64,000 nt of DNA from Flavobacteriales bacterium UBA2104 (GCA_002331485.1 DCYS01000029.1:31657-95656), one strand, 5' to 3'. Positions 51,890 to 61,431 are shown, counted from the stretch's first letter. Notes: generated from the letters alone by a model not told the origin. Made by a program: numbers and translations.

Positions 51890-54800
51890 CTAAAAATTAA
51901 ATTGAACATTCATCCCGAAACTTCTTGTCGAAGGATACGATAGATCCTCCACGCCAAATACTTGAGAAGTTCCCTGCATTGCACTTAGTTCAGGATCGAA
52001 ATGTGGATTCTCAGTCCAGGTAAATAAGTTGCGTGCGATAAAGCCGATCTTAAATTCCTGAACACCCATTTTTTTCGTCAGTTTATCTGGAAAAGTATAG
52101 GAAATTCCTACTTGACGTATTTTGAGGTAAGAAGCATCATATGTTGAGCTCTCCTCATTCGCACGGTTATAAAACTGATTGTAATACTCAGCCGCGGAAA
52201 CCACAGTAGTATTCTCTTCATATATTGGATTTTCTTCAGTACCTACGTTGACAACTCCGTCACCAACGATTCCATCTTCTCTTCCTTCTAGGGTTTCAGC
52301 TAACACACCTGATGTAGATCCTACAGCTCTTGTTCTGGAAACGACAACTCCTCCGTGTCTCCAATCAAGTAAAAAGTTCAACTCGACACCTTTATACTCG
52401 AAGGAATTCCCTACTCCAAGTATAAAGTCAGGATTGTAATTCCCAAGGTATCTCAACTCATTATCTCGTAGCGGCAAACCATTATCTCCATAGATAATTC
52501 GACCGTCCTCAGTTTTCTGAAATCCTGTACCATACATATCTCCAACACGTCCTCCTTCTTGAGCGTTTGCAATATAGAAGATCGTATTTTCAGCAGTTGT
52601 ATATAATCTTGCAAAACCAGTTGTATATTGATCAATACCTTCAGGAAGTTCCTGAACAAAACTTGCCCCTTTACTAAAGTTGGCAAAAGCCTTCCACGTA
52701 AAGTTTTCAGTACGTACAACATCACCAGTCAACATGATCTCAATACCTCTACTTTGAATCACACCTCCATTTACGATCTGACTAGAATATCCGCTTGCTG
52801 AAGACGTAGGTAATGAAATAATCTGATCTTTCGCAGTATTTTGATAAACCGTCACATCTAGACCAAGTTGTTCATCAAAGAAGTACATTTCCAGTCCTGT
52901 TTCTAATCCATTAATTCGCTCAGGTCTTAAATTCTGATTTAATAATGTCGAGCTGTTTGTAAGCAATGGATAGCTGCCGTAGTTCTGATTAAACTGATAG
53001 GTGTTTCTTAATTGAAAAGGATCAGTATCCGCCCCTACACTAGAACTACTCAGCCTCAACTTACCATAGTTAAACCATTCAGGGAGATCGATCTTTTCAC
53101 TAAAGACAATAGCCGCATTAACAGAATAGTACGCAAACGAATTATTTTCAACTGGCAGTGTCGTTGACCAGTCATTTCTTAGTGTTACATCAAGAAAAAT
53201 AAAACGATCAAAGTTTACACCAGATAGACCATAAATTGAGTTGATCTGGCGCTGTGCATTAAACTGAGAAGCTTCTAATGCTACTTTTGAGTTTTCGAAA
53301 TTATAGATCCCTGGAACAGAAAGCTGACCAGCAGTCAAGCTTTTATATCGCGTTTGCTGCGTAAAGTTGTTCGCTCCAACAGCAGCATTGAAATTCCACT
53401 TATCGCTGATCTCTTTATCGTAAGAAAGCAGCACATCAGTGTTGATCTCTGTAAATGAAACATCATCCTCTCGGTATGCACCATTTGGGAAACGTTGAGT
53501 ACTAAACGCTCTTCTAGAAGTACGCAAATCATTGTATGTATCTACTCCTGATCGAAACCTCAATTTCAGATCCTCCGTGATCTTATAACTCAATACGGCG
53601 TTCCCTAGTAGTCGATTTTTATTGAAACCATTTCGGTTTTCATAAACGTTAAAGAATGGGTTATCTAACCATTGTGTGTTGTAGTTAAATTGTTGGAATC
53701 CTTGTTGTCCTTCCTGCCAATAGTTTTCAGCTGCGTCCAGGTTTACCTGACGACCCATCCATAGAAAGGAGTACATCACATTCTCACTTCCATAACCTAA
53801 TCCTGGTCGATGATCTGAATTTGAGTTTATAAACGTTCCAAATGCTCTCACCGATAGTCGGTTTGATAAGTCATACGTTCCGGTGAATGACAGATTGTTT
53901 CTTCTATAATCCGTATTAGGAATCGTTCCTTCATGGTCCATTCTAGTGTAAGAAAGACGAAAACTTCCATCGTCATTTGCTCCTGCGAATGCAATGTTGT
54001 GCTGACTCGTAACGCCTGTTTCAAAGAATCCTCGAACATTGTCTGGATTCGCGACCCATGGAGTTGGAGTTATCGGATTACCTTGTCTGGCGATGACATC
54101 TCCTCCTCTAACAGGATTCCCTGCTTGATCATACGATGGCCCATCATACTGCGTGATCAATTGTCCATTCATTTGCGGTCCAAAACTTACTAAACCACCA
54201 TCGCCTGTTCCACCACCAAGTCCATCTTCATAAGCAAATACACCGCCTGAACCCTGGCCATAAACATTCTGAAACTCTGGTAAGAAAGCGATCTGTTCCA
54301 TAGTTACACTGGAATTAACACTAACTCCCACGCCTTCAGTTGCTCGACCTTCTTTGGTTTCGATAACGATTACTCCACCTGCAGCTCTAGAGCCATACAA
54401 TGCAGCGGCACTTGGCCCTTTCAACACAGAAATGGATTTAATATCATCTGAACTGAAATTTCCCATTCCGTTTCCATAGTCTACTTCATGAAAACCAGTT
54501 TCCAGATTTTCCGTGTTGTTGGCAACGAACTCATTACTTACAGGAACACCGTCTACAACAAATAAAGGTTGGTTGTTTCCGGACAGAGATGTCTCACCTC
54601 TAATAACTATTCTGGAAGATGAACCAACTCCTGAGGAACCATTTGTCGTTTGAACACCTGCGACTCTACCTGCCAGTGAGTTGATCAGATTTGGATGTCT
54701 CACTTGTGTGACCTCTTTTCCATCGAGGGTCTGAACAGCATATCCGAGATCACGCTTATTTCGTTTCAATCCTAATGCTGTTACCACAACTTCATCCAAC

Positions 54801-55087
54801 TCGTTTATTGAGGATGTTAAAGCAATGTTCCAATCACTTCTTCCACGCACAGGAATCAGTTTGTCCATGTATCCAGACATGGTGATCTTGAGCGTATCCT
54901 CTTCTTCTACATTTATCGAAAATTCTCCATTTTCATTAGCAGTAGCACCTTCATTTTCTCCCATTATTTTGATCTTAGCGAATGGGATCGCTTTATTTTG
55001 TTCATCCATTACCCTCCCTTGAATTAACATCTGGGAAAATGATAAGAATGGGGTCATCACTAAAATGACCGACATAATTAATTTCAT
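51890..55087 (-). CDS. SusC/RagA family TonB-dependent outer-membrane channel
   Basis: This 1065-residue TonB-dependent transporter has a signal peptide (1-19), a carboxypeptidase-regulatory-like domain (about 22-95), a plug starting ELDEVVVTALGLKRNKRDLGYAV with SLAGRVAGVQ, and a barrel ending NVQFNF. It takes up the ligand held by SusD. All parts are complete. It starts 47 bases after the DUF2064 gene with no clear -7 box, so it may share that transcript. Confidence 0.95.
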   Translation of the reverse strand: MKLIMSVILVMTPFLSFSQMLIQGRVMDEQNKAIPFAKIKIMGENEGATANENGEFSINVEEEDTLKITMSGYMDKLIPVRGRSDWNIALTSSINELDEVVVTALGLKRNKRDLGYAVQTLDGKEVTQVRHPNLINSLAGRVAGVQTTNGSSGVGSSSRIVIRGETSLSGNNQPLFVVDGVPVSNEFVANNTENLETGFHEVDYGNGMGNFSSDDIKSISVLKGPSAAALYGSRAAGGVIVIETKEGRATEGVGVSVNSSVTMEQIAFLPEFQNVYGQGSGGVFAYEDGLGGGTGDGGLVSFGPQMNGQLITQYDGPSYDQAGNPVRGGDVIARQGNPITPTPWVANPDNVRGFFETGVTSQHNIAFAGANDDGSFRLSYTRMDHEGTIPNTDYRRNNLSFTGTYDLSNRLSVRAFGTFINSNSDHRPGLGYGSENVMYSFLWMGRQVNLDAAENYWQEGQQGFQQFNYNTQWLDNPFFNVYENRNGFNKNRLLGNAVLSYKITEDLKLRFRSGVDTYNDLRTSRRAFSTQRFPNGAYREDDVSFTEINTDVLLSYDKEISDKWNFNAAVGANNFTQQTRYKSLTAGQLSVPGIYNFENSKVALEASQFNAQRQINSIYGLSGVNFDRFIFLDVTLRNDWSTTLPVENNSFAYYSVNAAIVFSEKIDLPEWFNYGKLRLSSSSVGADTDPFQLRNTYQFNQNYGSYPLLTNSSTLLNQNLRPERINGLETGLEMYFFDEQLGLDVTVYQNTAKDQIISLPTSSASGYSSQIVNGGVIQSRGIEIMLTGDVVRTENFTWKAFANFSKGASFVQELPEGIDQYTTGFARLYTTAENTIFYIANAQEGGRVGDMYGTGFQKTEDGRIIYGDNGLPLRDNELRYLGNYNPDFILGVGNSFEYKGVELNFLLDWRHGGVVVSRTRAVGSTSGVLAETLEGREDGIVGDGVVNVGTEENPIYEENTTVVSAAEYYNQFYNRANEESSTYDASYLKIRQVGISYTFPDKLTKKMGVQEFKIGFIARNLFTWTENPHFDPELSAMQGTSQVFGVEDLSYPSTRSFGMNVQFNF

Positions 55088-55134
55088 TTGATTCTATTTA
55101 ATTCAACCTTTTATTATTTGCTTCAATATTTTGT

Positions 55135-55839
55135 TTAAAGCAAGGGTGAACCACGAATTTCAAATGAAGTTGTAAAATAAAATGAGTTGCGAACATCCTG
55201 AAAATGGATGTCTTTTCGTTGATCATAAAAGAGTCCTACTAAGAATAAAACTCCCTGAAAAGTAATATTGCAATGCGATATTGACTTTATAAAAAGTTTA
55301 AGGTCGTCATGAGAGTTGATCTCATAGTAAACTTTATCTAATTCAATGTATGAGCTCCCCTGATCAATTGCTCTTTCCTTGATGGATCGGGCAACATTCT
55401 TTGAGCTCCAGTCAACCGCTTCAAAGTCACATTTAGTAAAAGCGTATTTCGTTAAACCTAGTGTATAAGCACCATTTTTAGATGTCTTTCCAATAACTAC
55501 ATCTTTATCACTGAAAGCACTACTAACTTCTTCAATGGTTTTCCGATTTACCTGTGGAACATCATTTCCAACACTAATAACTGCATCATAACCTAATTCA
55601 AAAATAGCTTTAAATGCATTCTTAAATCGATCAGCAAAATCAGTCCCTACCTGATCTTTTGAACTGATGACATAATAATCATAAGAACTTGATTTCGCCT
55701 CATTTATGATTCTCTTATTCAGAAAAGTGTAGAGCTGCTCATTTCTTCGGTCATCGCCTTTGAAAATTGGTTTTACAAGAGCTTCTTGTCGAGCATCTCG
55801 AACAAAAACAAGTAGTGCTATTTTAGAAATTTGTCTCAA
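55135..55839 (-). CDS. DUF2064/TIGR04282-like transferase, divergent
   Basis: This 234-residue protein resembles the DUF2064 nucleotide-sugar-transferase-like fold. ALLVFVRDARQEALVKPIF stands where the usual GK-V-K-T-R-L lies. DFADRFKNAFKAIFELGYDAVISVGNDVPQV and VVIGKTSKNGAYTLGLTK correspond to the conserved core, with N-G-A-Y in place of D-G-G-Y. The last 50 residues are extra. An in-frame stop precedes the TTG at 55839, which must be the start. It lies upstream of SusC. Function is uncertain. Confidence 0.65.
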   Translation of the reverse strand: MRQISKIALLVFVRDARQEALVKPIFKGDDRRNEQLYTFLNKRIINEAKSSSYDYYVISSKDQVGTDFADRFKNAFKAIFELGYDAVISVGNDVPQVNRKTIEEVSSAFSDKDVVIGKTSKNGAYTLGLTKYAFTKCDFEAVDWSSKNVARSIKERAIDQGSSYIELDKVYYEINSHDDLKLFIKSISHCNITFQGVLFLVGLFYDQRKDIHFQDVRNSFYFTTSFEIRGSPLL

Positions 55840-55896
55840 TTACTTTCTATCGTAAATGCAAAGATGCAATTCCACAGATAAATACGACCACATTTA

Positions 55897-56916
55897 CTAT
55901 TTGGATTTCACTAGTTCCAATTTTTTTATAACCTCATTGATCTCTATAGACTTGATCTCCTCTTCTGGACTAGAATATTCATCTGACGCTGTTATGGTTT
56001 CAGCATTATTTCCAATTGGTTTCCACCTACCTGGATGCATGGGACGTATTTTAGTATAGAGTCCAATTGCCTTTTTATTCAATACCGCCGCAATATGAAG
56101 TGGTCCTGTACTACAAGCGATCAAAGTATCAGCTTTATCAATAAAAGCAATGAACTCATCTAGATTCATTCGTCCAGATATGTCAATGATCTCGTCATGA
56201 TCGGGTAGAAACTCTCTAAATTTTTCTCCCTCACTTTCAGTTCCAGAAAAATAAACTCGAGCGTTTTGCTTAGCTAAAGTATTTGCCAATTCAATATACT
56301 TTTCTATCGGCCATTCAACAGCAGATCCTTGAGATTTTGGATGTAGAATGATCTTCTGTCGGTCCGTTTTCAAAAGCTCATTTAACTCAACAGGTAAATC
56401 GGTTTTAGTTTCAAATGATGAAACACAATTATAGATCTCTTCAAGTGTCGGAATCTTATTCATTCCGAAATTTGAAAGTAGTTTGAAATTCAATTGAGAT
56501 TCATGTAGATCTGATTTCTTTCGTGTAAAGCTCGGTCGAACATTACAGTTTAGCAAATGATAGGTTCGGTGTGAAGTCCCTACACGGATTGGAATCCTTG
56601 CCTTTTTTACCAGTTTTGCAATTTTCTTATTTGGAAAAACATGAATAAAAACATCGGCATTCAAGGATTTGATCGCAGCAACTATCCCTTGCTCTGGTTG
56701 ATCTTCTATTTCGTCCCAGAAAACTACTTTATCAATGACGTCAAAACATGCCAAAATTGGCCCTGTATATTTTTTACCCAAAAAGATCAATGTGGAAGAA
56801 GGGTATTTATCCTTGATCCATGCACATAGAGGAAGCGTTAGGATCACGTCCCCAATACTATCCGTACGACTTATAACAATAGTCTTATTATTGAGATCAT
56901 TTATCTTTTCTGGCAT
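55897..56916 (-). CDS. Family 9 glycosyltransferase (heptosyltransferase-like)
   Basis: This 339-residue enzyme has the ADP-heptose:LPS fold: ISRTDSIGDVILTLPLCAWIK at the N-terminus, IILHPKSQGSAVEWP in the donor domain and ACSTGPLHIAAVLNKKAIGLYTKIRPMHPGRW. It probably adds a core sugar to lipopolysaccharide on the cytoplasmic side. It overlaps the family 2 glycosyltransferase gene upstream by 20 bases. Confidence 0.92.
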   Translation of the reverse strand: MPEKINDLNNKTIVISRTDSIGDVILTLPLCAWIKDKYPSSTLIFLGKKYTGPILACFDVIDKVVFWDEIEDQPEQGIVAAIKSLNADVFIHVFPNKKIAKLVKKARIPIRVGTSHRTYHLLNCNVRPSFTRKKSDLHESQLNFKLLSNFGMNKIPTLEEIYNCVSSFETKTDLPVELNELLKTDRQKIILHPKSQGSAVEWPIEKYIELANTLAKQNARVYFSGTESEGEKFREFLPDHDEIIDISGRMNLDEFIAFIDKADTLIACSTGPLHIAAVLNKKAIGLYTKIRPMHPGRWKPIGNNAETITASDEYSSPEEEIKSIEINEVIKKLELVKSK

Positions 56917-57664
56917 GATTTAATCTTCTAAGTTCTTTGTACTTGAGGATATTTGATTTAGCAGAGATTCTGGCAATATGACAACCCATTGCGCCATCTA
57001 GAAAACCCTTATGAATAATATACATTGAAACAAATCTTCCCAACGCAGAAATGTATGGTTTCAAAGCTGAAGCTTTTTTACCTTTTGCATTCATTTTCTG
57101 AGCAGTAAGTTTAGAGTATTTATCTGCTCGTTCTTGATGTTCCTTGAAATTATAATAAGAATAATGTAAAAGATGACCTTCGAGTAATTCTGGTTCTGGA
57201 TCACCTTCGATGACCAATTCTTCATGGACATATTCACCATCCCATCGGCTTATTTCATTTGGGAAAATACGCGTTTTAATGTCGGGGTACCAAGTTGAGT
57301 GTTTGATCCAACTTCCACAATAATTAGTTAACCGGTTAACTGAATAAACACCACTTAACCCTTGTTCCTTGATTTTTAATATTGATCGTTGTAATTCATC
57401 ATCTGGAGCTTCATCTGCATCAACAGAAAAGATGTATTCATGCGTAGCAAGACTGTTCAGATAGTTCTTTGTTGCCGCATATCCCTGCCATTCTCTTTGC
57501 TCAAAACGAACATTTTTACTCATACAGATCTCAGCTGTCTTGTCAGTAGAAAACGCATCTAGAACAATAACTTCATCCACAACAGGAATAAGCGCATCAA
57601 TACAACGACCGATATTTCGTTCTTCATTGAGTGTAATAATCGTTGCTGTAATCTTTTGATTCAT
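56897..57664 (-). CDS. Family 2 glycosyltransferase (LPS core type)
   Basis: This 255-residue transferase begins ITATIITLNEERNIGRCIDAL and has DAFSTDKT and the D-x-D segment SVDADEAPDD, like LgtF/WaaE-type core glucosyltransferases. ATG at 57664 gives the family start; a GTG at 57682, five bases after the -7 box, is possible on a leaderless mRNA. It is the first gene of a unit with the heptosyltransferase-like gene. Confidence 0.9.
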   Translation of the reverse strand: MNQKITATIITLNEERNIGRCIDALIPVVDEVIVLDAFSTDKTAEICMSKNVRFEQREWQGYAATKNYLNSLATHEYIFSVDADEAPDDELQRSILKIKEQGLSGVYSVNRLTNYCGSWIKHSTWYPDIKTRIFPNEISRWDGEYVHEELVIEGDPEPELLEGHLLHYSYYNFKEHQERADKYSKLTAQKMNAKGKKASALKPYISALGRFVSMYIIHKGFLDGAMGCHIARISAKSNILKYKELRRLNHARKDK

Positions 57665-57687
57665 TGAGGGAACATTCGGCACCTAAA

Positions 57688-57695
57688 CAAAGATA
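57688..57695 (-). promoter_or_regulatory. -7 promoter box (TATCTTTG) of the glycosyltransferase unit
   Basis: On the minus strand this is TATCTTTG, a full match, 23 bases before the ATG at 57664. Confidence 0.6.
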
Positions 57696-57723
57696 GCACT
57701 ATAATCGAAAAAGAGGAGCCATG

Positions 57724-57750
57724 AAAAAAGCCGACCCTCGCTGGGTCGGC
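57724..57750 (-). terminator. Rho-independent terminator
   Basis: The eight-base stem GCCGACCC/GGGTCGGC with a five-base loop is followed on the minus strand by T6. It ends the peptide-binding lipoprotein gene. Confidence 0.9.
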
Positions 57751-57824
57751 TCAAATTCTTCTCAATTTTGCAAGCTGAGAGGTAATTATTTAGTTAAACA
57801 ATAATATTAGTTACTACTAATATA

Positions 57825-59531
57825 TTATTTTTTTACTTCTTTAATGTAGATTCTTGAGAAATCTAATTGTTCCATCTCATTAGTAACAAATTTTCGAACT
57901 TTCAAGTTCACCATTGTCACAAAATCATCTGTCAATAATGGCATAACAACTGCATCATCAATGATCATCTGATCACATTCAGCAAGAAGCTCCATTCTCT
58001 TCTCTTCATCTGTTTCCGCAAGCGCTTTTTCAAATAACTTATCAAAATCAGGGTTCTTGTACTTGAATGGGTTAACGTTCACATCATTTTGATCCATGTT
58101 ACCACCATAGAACAAGTTCAAGAAGTTTTCAGGGTCAGGATAATCAGCAACCCATCCTGATCTCCAGAAAATTGCTTCGTTATTTCTTATCGCCTCTTCT
58201 CTTTCTTCGATTGAACAAAGCTTTACATTGATATTCACACCTAAGTTTTGCTTAAGAGAGAAAGAAACTGCTTTTGCCAATTTGTGAATTCCAGACTCTT
58301 CAAGACCATTAACATAAAGATCAACTGTTGGGAATCCATTTCCATTAGGATATCCCGCTTGAGCCATTAAAGACTTCGCTTTTGAAACATTGAACTCGTG
58401 ACCATTCACATTACTTTGAGGGTATCCTTGCATTTTTGGAACAAATCCATTATTCGCAGCCCAACCTTCACCTTCCAACCATGTTTCAATGATCGCATCT
58501 CTGTCGATCGCCATGTTGAATGCTTTACGAACTTCTTTCTTAGAGAAAACTTCACTCTCATGAGCAAATCCATAATAAGAAATACTCATTGATGACTTTG
58601 AATCTACAATATGCTTAACATTTTCTCCTGCCTGAGCTTCTCTCAATGTACCAAGCACATTTTCAACCTCTTCAACAGGGATGTCAAGTACCAGGTCAAT
58701 TTCTTCTGATCTGAAAGATAATAGTTCGTCTGTCTTATCTTCACTGTAAGTCATCACGATCTTGTCAAGGAAAGGTAATTCGTTTCCAAAATCATCTTTA
58801 TCCCAGTAGTTTCCATTTCTAACAAGTACTATTTTATCATCTTCAAGGCTTTTAAGCATAAATGCTCCTGTTCCAACAGGATGCTGACCAATGTCGTCAC
58901 CATACTTTTCGTGAGCCTCTTTTGGGAATACACTTAGCCCTGTATGAGTAAGTACTTTCTGGAATCCAGAAAATGAAGATGCCAATTCGATTTGAAGCTT
59001 GTGATCACCTAACACTTTTATTCCGGTTACTTCATCTGCTTCACCATCGAAATATGATTTTGCTCCCATTACTTTGTCTTTCAGCAACCAAGACAAACTG
59101 TTTAATTCGTTGTTTGAACAAGCAAATTCCAACGAGTACTTAAAATCGTTAGCTGTTACTTTTCTACCTTTTCCTCCTTCAAAACATTCGTCATCTTGAA
59201 AATATACATCATCTCTAAGTTCAAATGTGAATACTTTCGAAAGATCATCTACTTCAAAACTCTTTGCTATGGAAGGTACAACTTCTGTACTTTTCGGATC
59301 GATCTTCAACAAACCTTCGAAGATCTGAGAAGCAATTCGATTCGCATAAACGTCTGTTACGCTCAGAGGGAAAAGACTTGTTACTTTCTCACTAGACATG
59401 AATCGGAATTCACCTCCATATCTCACTCCTCCTTTGGCTACAATAACATCATCTCCAGGCTTGTCATCATCGTTTCCGCATGCAGCTAATAATGACATTC
59501 CCAAGAACAAGAACAAAAATTTTCTAAGCAT
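57825..59531 (-). CDS. Peptide/oligopeptide-binding lipoprotein (SBP family 5)
   Basis: This 568-residue extracytoplasmic solute-binding protein has a lipoprotein signal ending at C18 (SLLAAC), then GNDDDKPGDD. The OppA/DppA pattern is present: SLFPLSVTDVYANRIASQIFEGLLKID, DVYFQDDECF, GTGAFMLKSLEDDKIVLVRN, and RSGWVADYPDPENFLNLFYGGN. The permease and ATPase genes normally beside it are absent. It has its own promoter and terminator. Confidence 0.92.
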   Translation of the reverse strand: MLRKFLFLFLGMSLLAACGNDDDKPGDDVIVAKGGVRYGGEFRFMSSEKVTSLFPLSVTDVYANRIASQIFEGLLKIDPKSTEVVPSIAKSFEVDDLSKVFTFELRDDVYFQDDECFEGGKGRKVTANDFKYSLEFACSNNELNSLSWLLKDKVMGAKSYFDGEADEVTGIKVLGDHKLQIELASSFSGFQKVLTHTGLSVFPKEAHEKYGDDIGQHPVGTGAFMLKSLEDDKIVLVRNGNYWDKDDFGNELPFLDKIVMTYSEDKTDELLSFRSEEIDLVLDIPVEEVENVLGTLREAQAGENVKHIVDSKSSMSISYYGFAHESEVFSKKEVRKAFNMAIDRDAIIETWLEGEGWAANNGFVPKMQGYPQSNVNGHEFNVSKAKSLMAQAGYPNGNGFPTVDLYVNGLEESGIHKLAKAVSFSLKQNLGVNINVKLCSIEEREEAIRNNEAIFWRSGWVADYPDPENFLNLFYGGNMDQNDVNVNPFKYKNPDFDKLFEKALAETDEEKRMELLAECDQMIIDDAVVMPLLTDDFVTMVNLKVRKFVTNEMEQLDFSRIYIKEVKK

Positions 59532-59561
59532 TGAAGTAATAGTTTAATGGTAATACCTGAA

Positions 59562-59569
59562 CAAATATA
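59562..59569 (-). promoter_or_regulatory. -7 promoter box (TATATTTG) of the peptide-binding lipoprotein gene
   Basis: On the minus strand this is TATATTTG, a full match, 30 bases before the ATG at 59531. Confidence 0.6.
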
Positions 59570-59626
59570 TAAAAAAGACAAACACCACGCACGAATCGCA
59601 GTGATTATTGTAGTTTCAACCGTGTT

Positions 59627-60598
59627 TTAATATCCAAGTTCTCTTCGAACACGATACAATGTTTTCACAGCAACATCTTTTGCTTTTTTAGCCCCATCTC
59701 CGAGTATTCCGTCTAACTCATCCTGATTCTCCATGAAGTAATTGAACTTCTCACGTTGATCTTTGAATTTACCAATGATCAATTCATAAAGCTCTTGCTT
59801 AGCATGTCCATATCCGAAATTCCCAGCTCGATATTTATTGGCTAATGTTTCTACTTCCTCTTTAGTCCCTATTAATTTGTAGATCGAAAAAACGTTACAT
59901 TTTTCTGGATCTTTTGGATCCTCCATTGGAATGCTATCTGTCTCGATCTTCATGATCTGCTTTCTTAATTTCTTATCCGGCAGAAATATGTTGATGATAT
60001 TGTCCCTGGATTTACTCATTTTCTGACCATCGATCCCAGGAACTAATTTAGTGTGCTCTTCGATCTTCGCTTCAGGAATAGTAAGTATATCTTTTCCGCA
60101 GCTCTTATTTAACTTCTGTGCAACATCTCTTGTCATTTCAAGGTGTTGCATTTGGTCTTTTCCAACTGGTACTTGATTCGCATCGTATAGCAGGATATCG
60201 GCAGCCATAAGCATCGGGTATGTAAAAAGACCTGCATTCACATCTTGTAATCGATCAGATTTATCCTTGAAAGAATGAGCTAATGTCAGCCTGGAATATG
60301 GAAAGTGACACATAAGATACCATGTTAACTCGGTAACTTGAGGTACATCACTTTGACGATAAAAAACAGTTTTGTCAGGATCTAATCCAAAAGCCAGCCA
60401 AGCAGCTGCTACTTGATAGGTATTATCACTCAGCGTCTCTCCGTCTTTGATCTGAGTTAAGGAGTGTAAGTCCGCAATAAATAGAAATGATTCGTTCTTT
60501 TCATCATTTGCCATTCGAATTGCAGGCATTATTGCTCCGAGTAAATTACCCAAATGAGGCGTACCTGTACTTTGTATCCCTGTTAATACCCTTGCCAT
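59627..60598 (-). CDS. trpS: Tryptophan-tRNA ligase
   Basis: This 323-residue class I synthetase charges tRNA-Trp. The HIGH-type motif is TGTPHLGNLLGA and the KMSKS loop is GQKMSKSRDN. MMCHFPYSRLTLAHSFKDK-type segments and PVGKDQMQHLEMTRDVA match bacterial TrpRS. The protein is complete. It is divergent from plsC, each with a perfect -7 box. Confidence 0.96.
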   Translation of the reverse strand: MARVLTGIQSTGTPHLGNLLGAIMPAIRMANDEKNESFLFIADLHSLTQIKDGETLSDNTYQVAAAWLAFGLDPDKTVFYRQSDVPQVTELTWYLMCHFPYSRLTLAHSFKDKSDRLQDVNAGLFTYPMLMAADILLYDANQVPVGKDQMQHLEMTRDVAQKLNKSCGKDILTIPEAKIEEHTKLVPGIDGQKMSKSRDNIINIFLPDKKLRKQIMKIETDSIPMEDPKDPEKCNVFSIYKLIGTKEEVETLANKYRAGNFGYGHAKQELYELIIGKFKDQREKFNYFMENQDELDGILGDGAKKAKDVAVKTLYRVRRELGY

Positions 60599-60622
60599 TT
60601 TAATTTTTTCTTGATTTTATAG

Positions 60623-60630
60623 CAAAAATA
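60623..60630 (-). promoter_or_regulatory. -7 promoter box (TATTTTTG) of trpS
   Basis: On the minus strand this is TATTTTTG, a full match, 24 bases before the trpS ATG. Confidence 0.6.
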
Positions 60631-60660
60631 AAATTTTGTGGAACACCAATCTAAAATCAA

Positions 60661-60668
60661 TACATTTG
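60661..60668 (+). promoter_or_regulatory. -7 promoter box (TACATTTG) of plsC
   Basis: TACATTTG is a full match, 16 bases before the plsC ATG at 60685. Confidence 0.6.
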
Positions 60669-60684
60669 AATAGCAATTAACACT

Positions 60685-61431
60685 ATGAAATACATTTTAT
60701 TCTTTCCTTTCAACTTGTGGAAACTCTATATCGGATTGATATTTTGTATTACTCTAATTGTTTTATACCCCTTATTCTTACTTCTACTTTCAAGTGAAAA
60801 ATTGAAAAAATACACATTTCCACTTAATGTTTTTTGGTCGAGAATTGTAAGAATGCTGTGCTTTTACGCCATTGATATTACTGGAAATAAAGACCAAATT
60901 CGAAAGCCGTTTATTATATGTGCGAACCACACATCTTATCTTGACATCTTTTTTATGTACAGTGTTTTCCCTAAGAACAGGTTCCTCTTTATGGGTAAAA
61001 GTGAGATCCTTTCATATCCTCTAGTTCGTACTTTTTTCAAAGGACTCAACATACCTGTATATCGAAAAGACAGAATAAAAGCTGCAAAATCATTTATCCA
61101 GGCGAGAAGCGCAATGAAAAAGGATTGGAGCATTGTGATCTTTCCAGAAGGCAGCATACCAGATGAGACACCATATCTTATTCCCTTTAAAAATGGAACT
61201 TTTCAACTGGCAAAAGCAGCAAAAGTTGGAATTCAACCTATGACCTTTTGCAACAACTATTATTTGTTCTCAGATCCGGAAGCAATCTGGGGAATGGCAA
61301 TGCCCGGTTTAGCTCGAGTTGAGATCCATCCATTCACAGAAGAAAAAGAAGTGGAAGATCTACCTGTTGAGAAACTCAACCAAAAAGTATATGATGCGAT
61401 CAATAGCTGTTTACCACAAAAGAATCATTAA
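60685..61431 (+). CDS. plsC: 1-acyl-sn-glycerol-3-phosphate acyltransferase
   Basis: This 248-residue membrane enzyme makes phosphatidic acid. Two N-terminal helices (1-50) anchor it. The catalytic HTSYLD (H-x4-D) lies in ICANHTSYLDIFF and the substrate motif is FPEGS in IVIFPEGSIPDE. Both motifs are complete. Its last bases contain the -7 box of gatC, which starts 25 bases after. Confidence 0.93.
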   Translation: MKYILFFPFNLWKLYIGLIFCITLIVLYPLFLLLLSSEKLKKYTFPLNVFWSRIVRMLCFYAIDITGNKDQIRKPFIICANHTSYLDIFFMYSVFPKNRFLFMGKSEILSYPLVRTFFKGLNIPVYRKDRIKAAKSFIQARSAMKKDWSIVIFPEGSIPDETPYLIPFKNGTFQLAKAAKVGIQPMTFCNNYYLFSDPEAIWGMAMPGLARVEIHPFTEEKEVEDLPVEKLNQKVYDAINSCLPQKNH

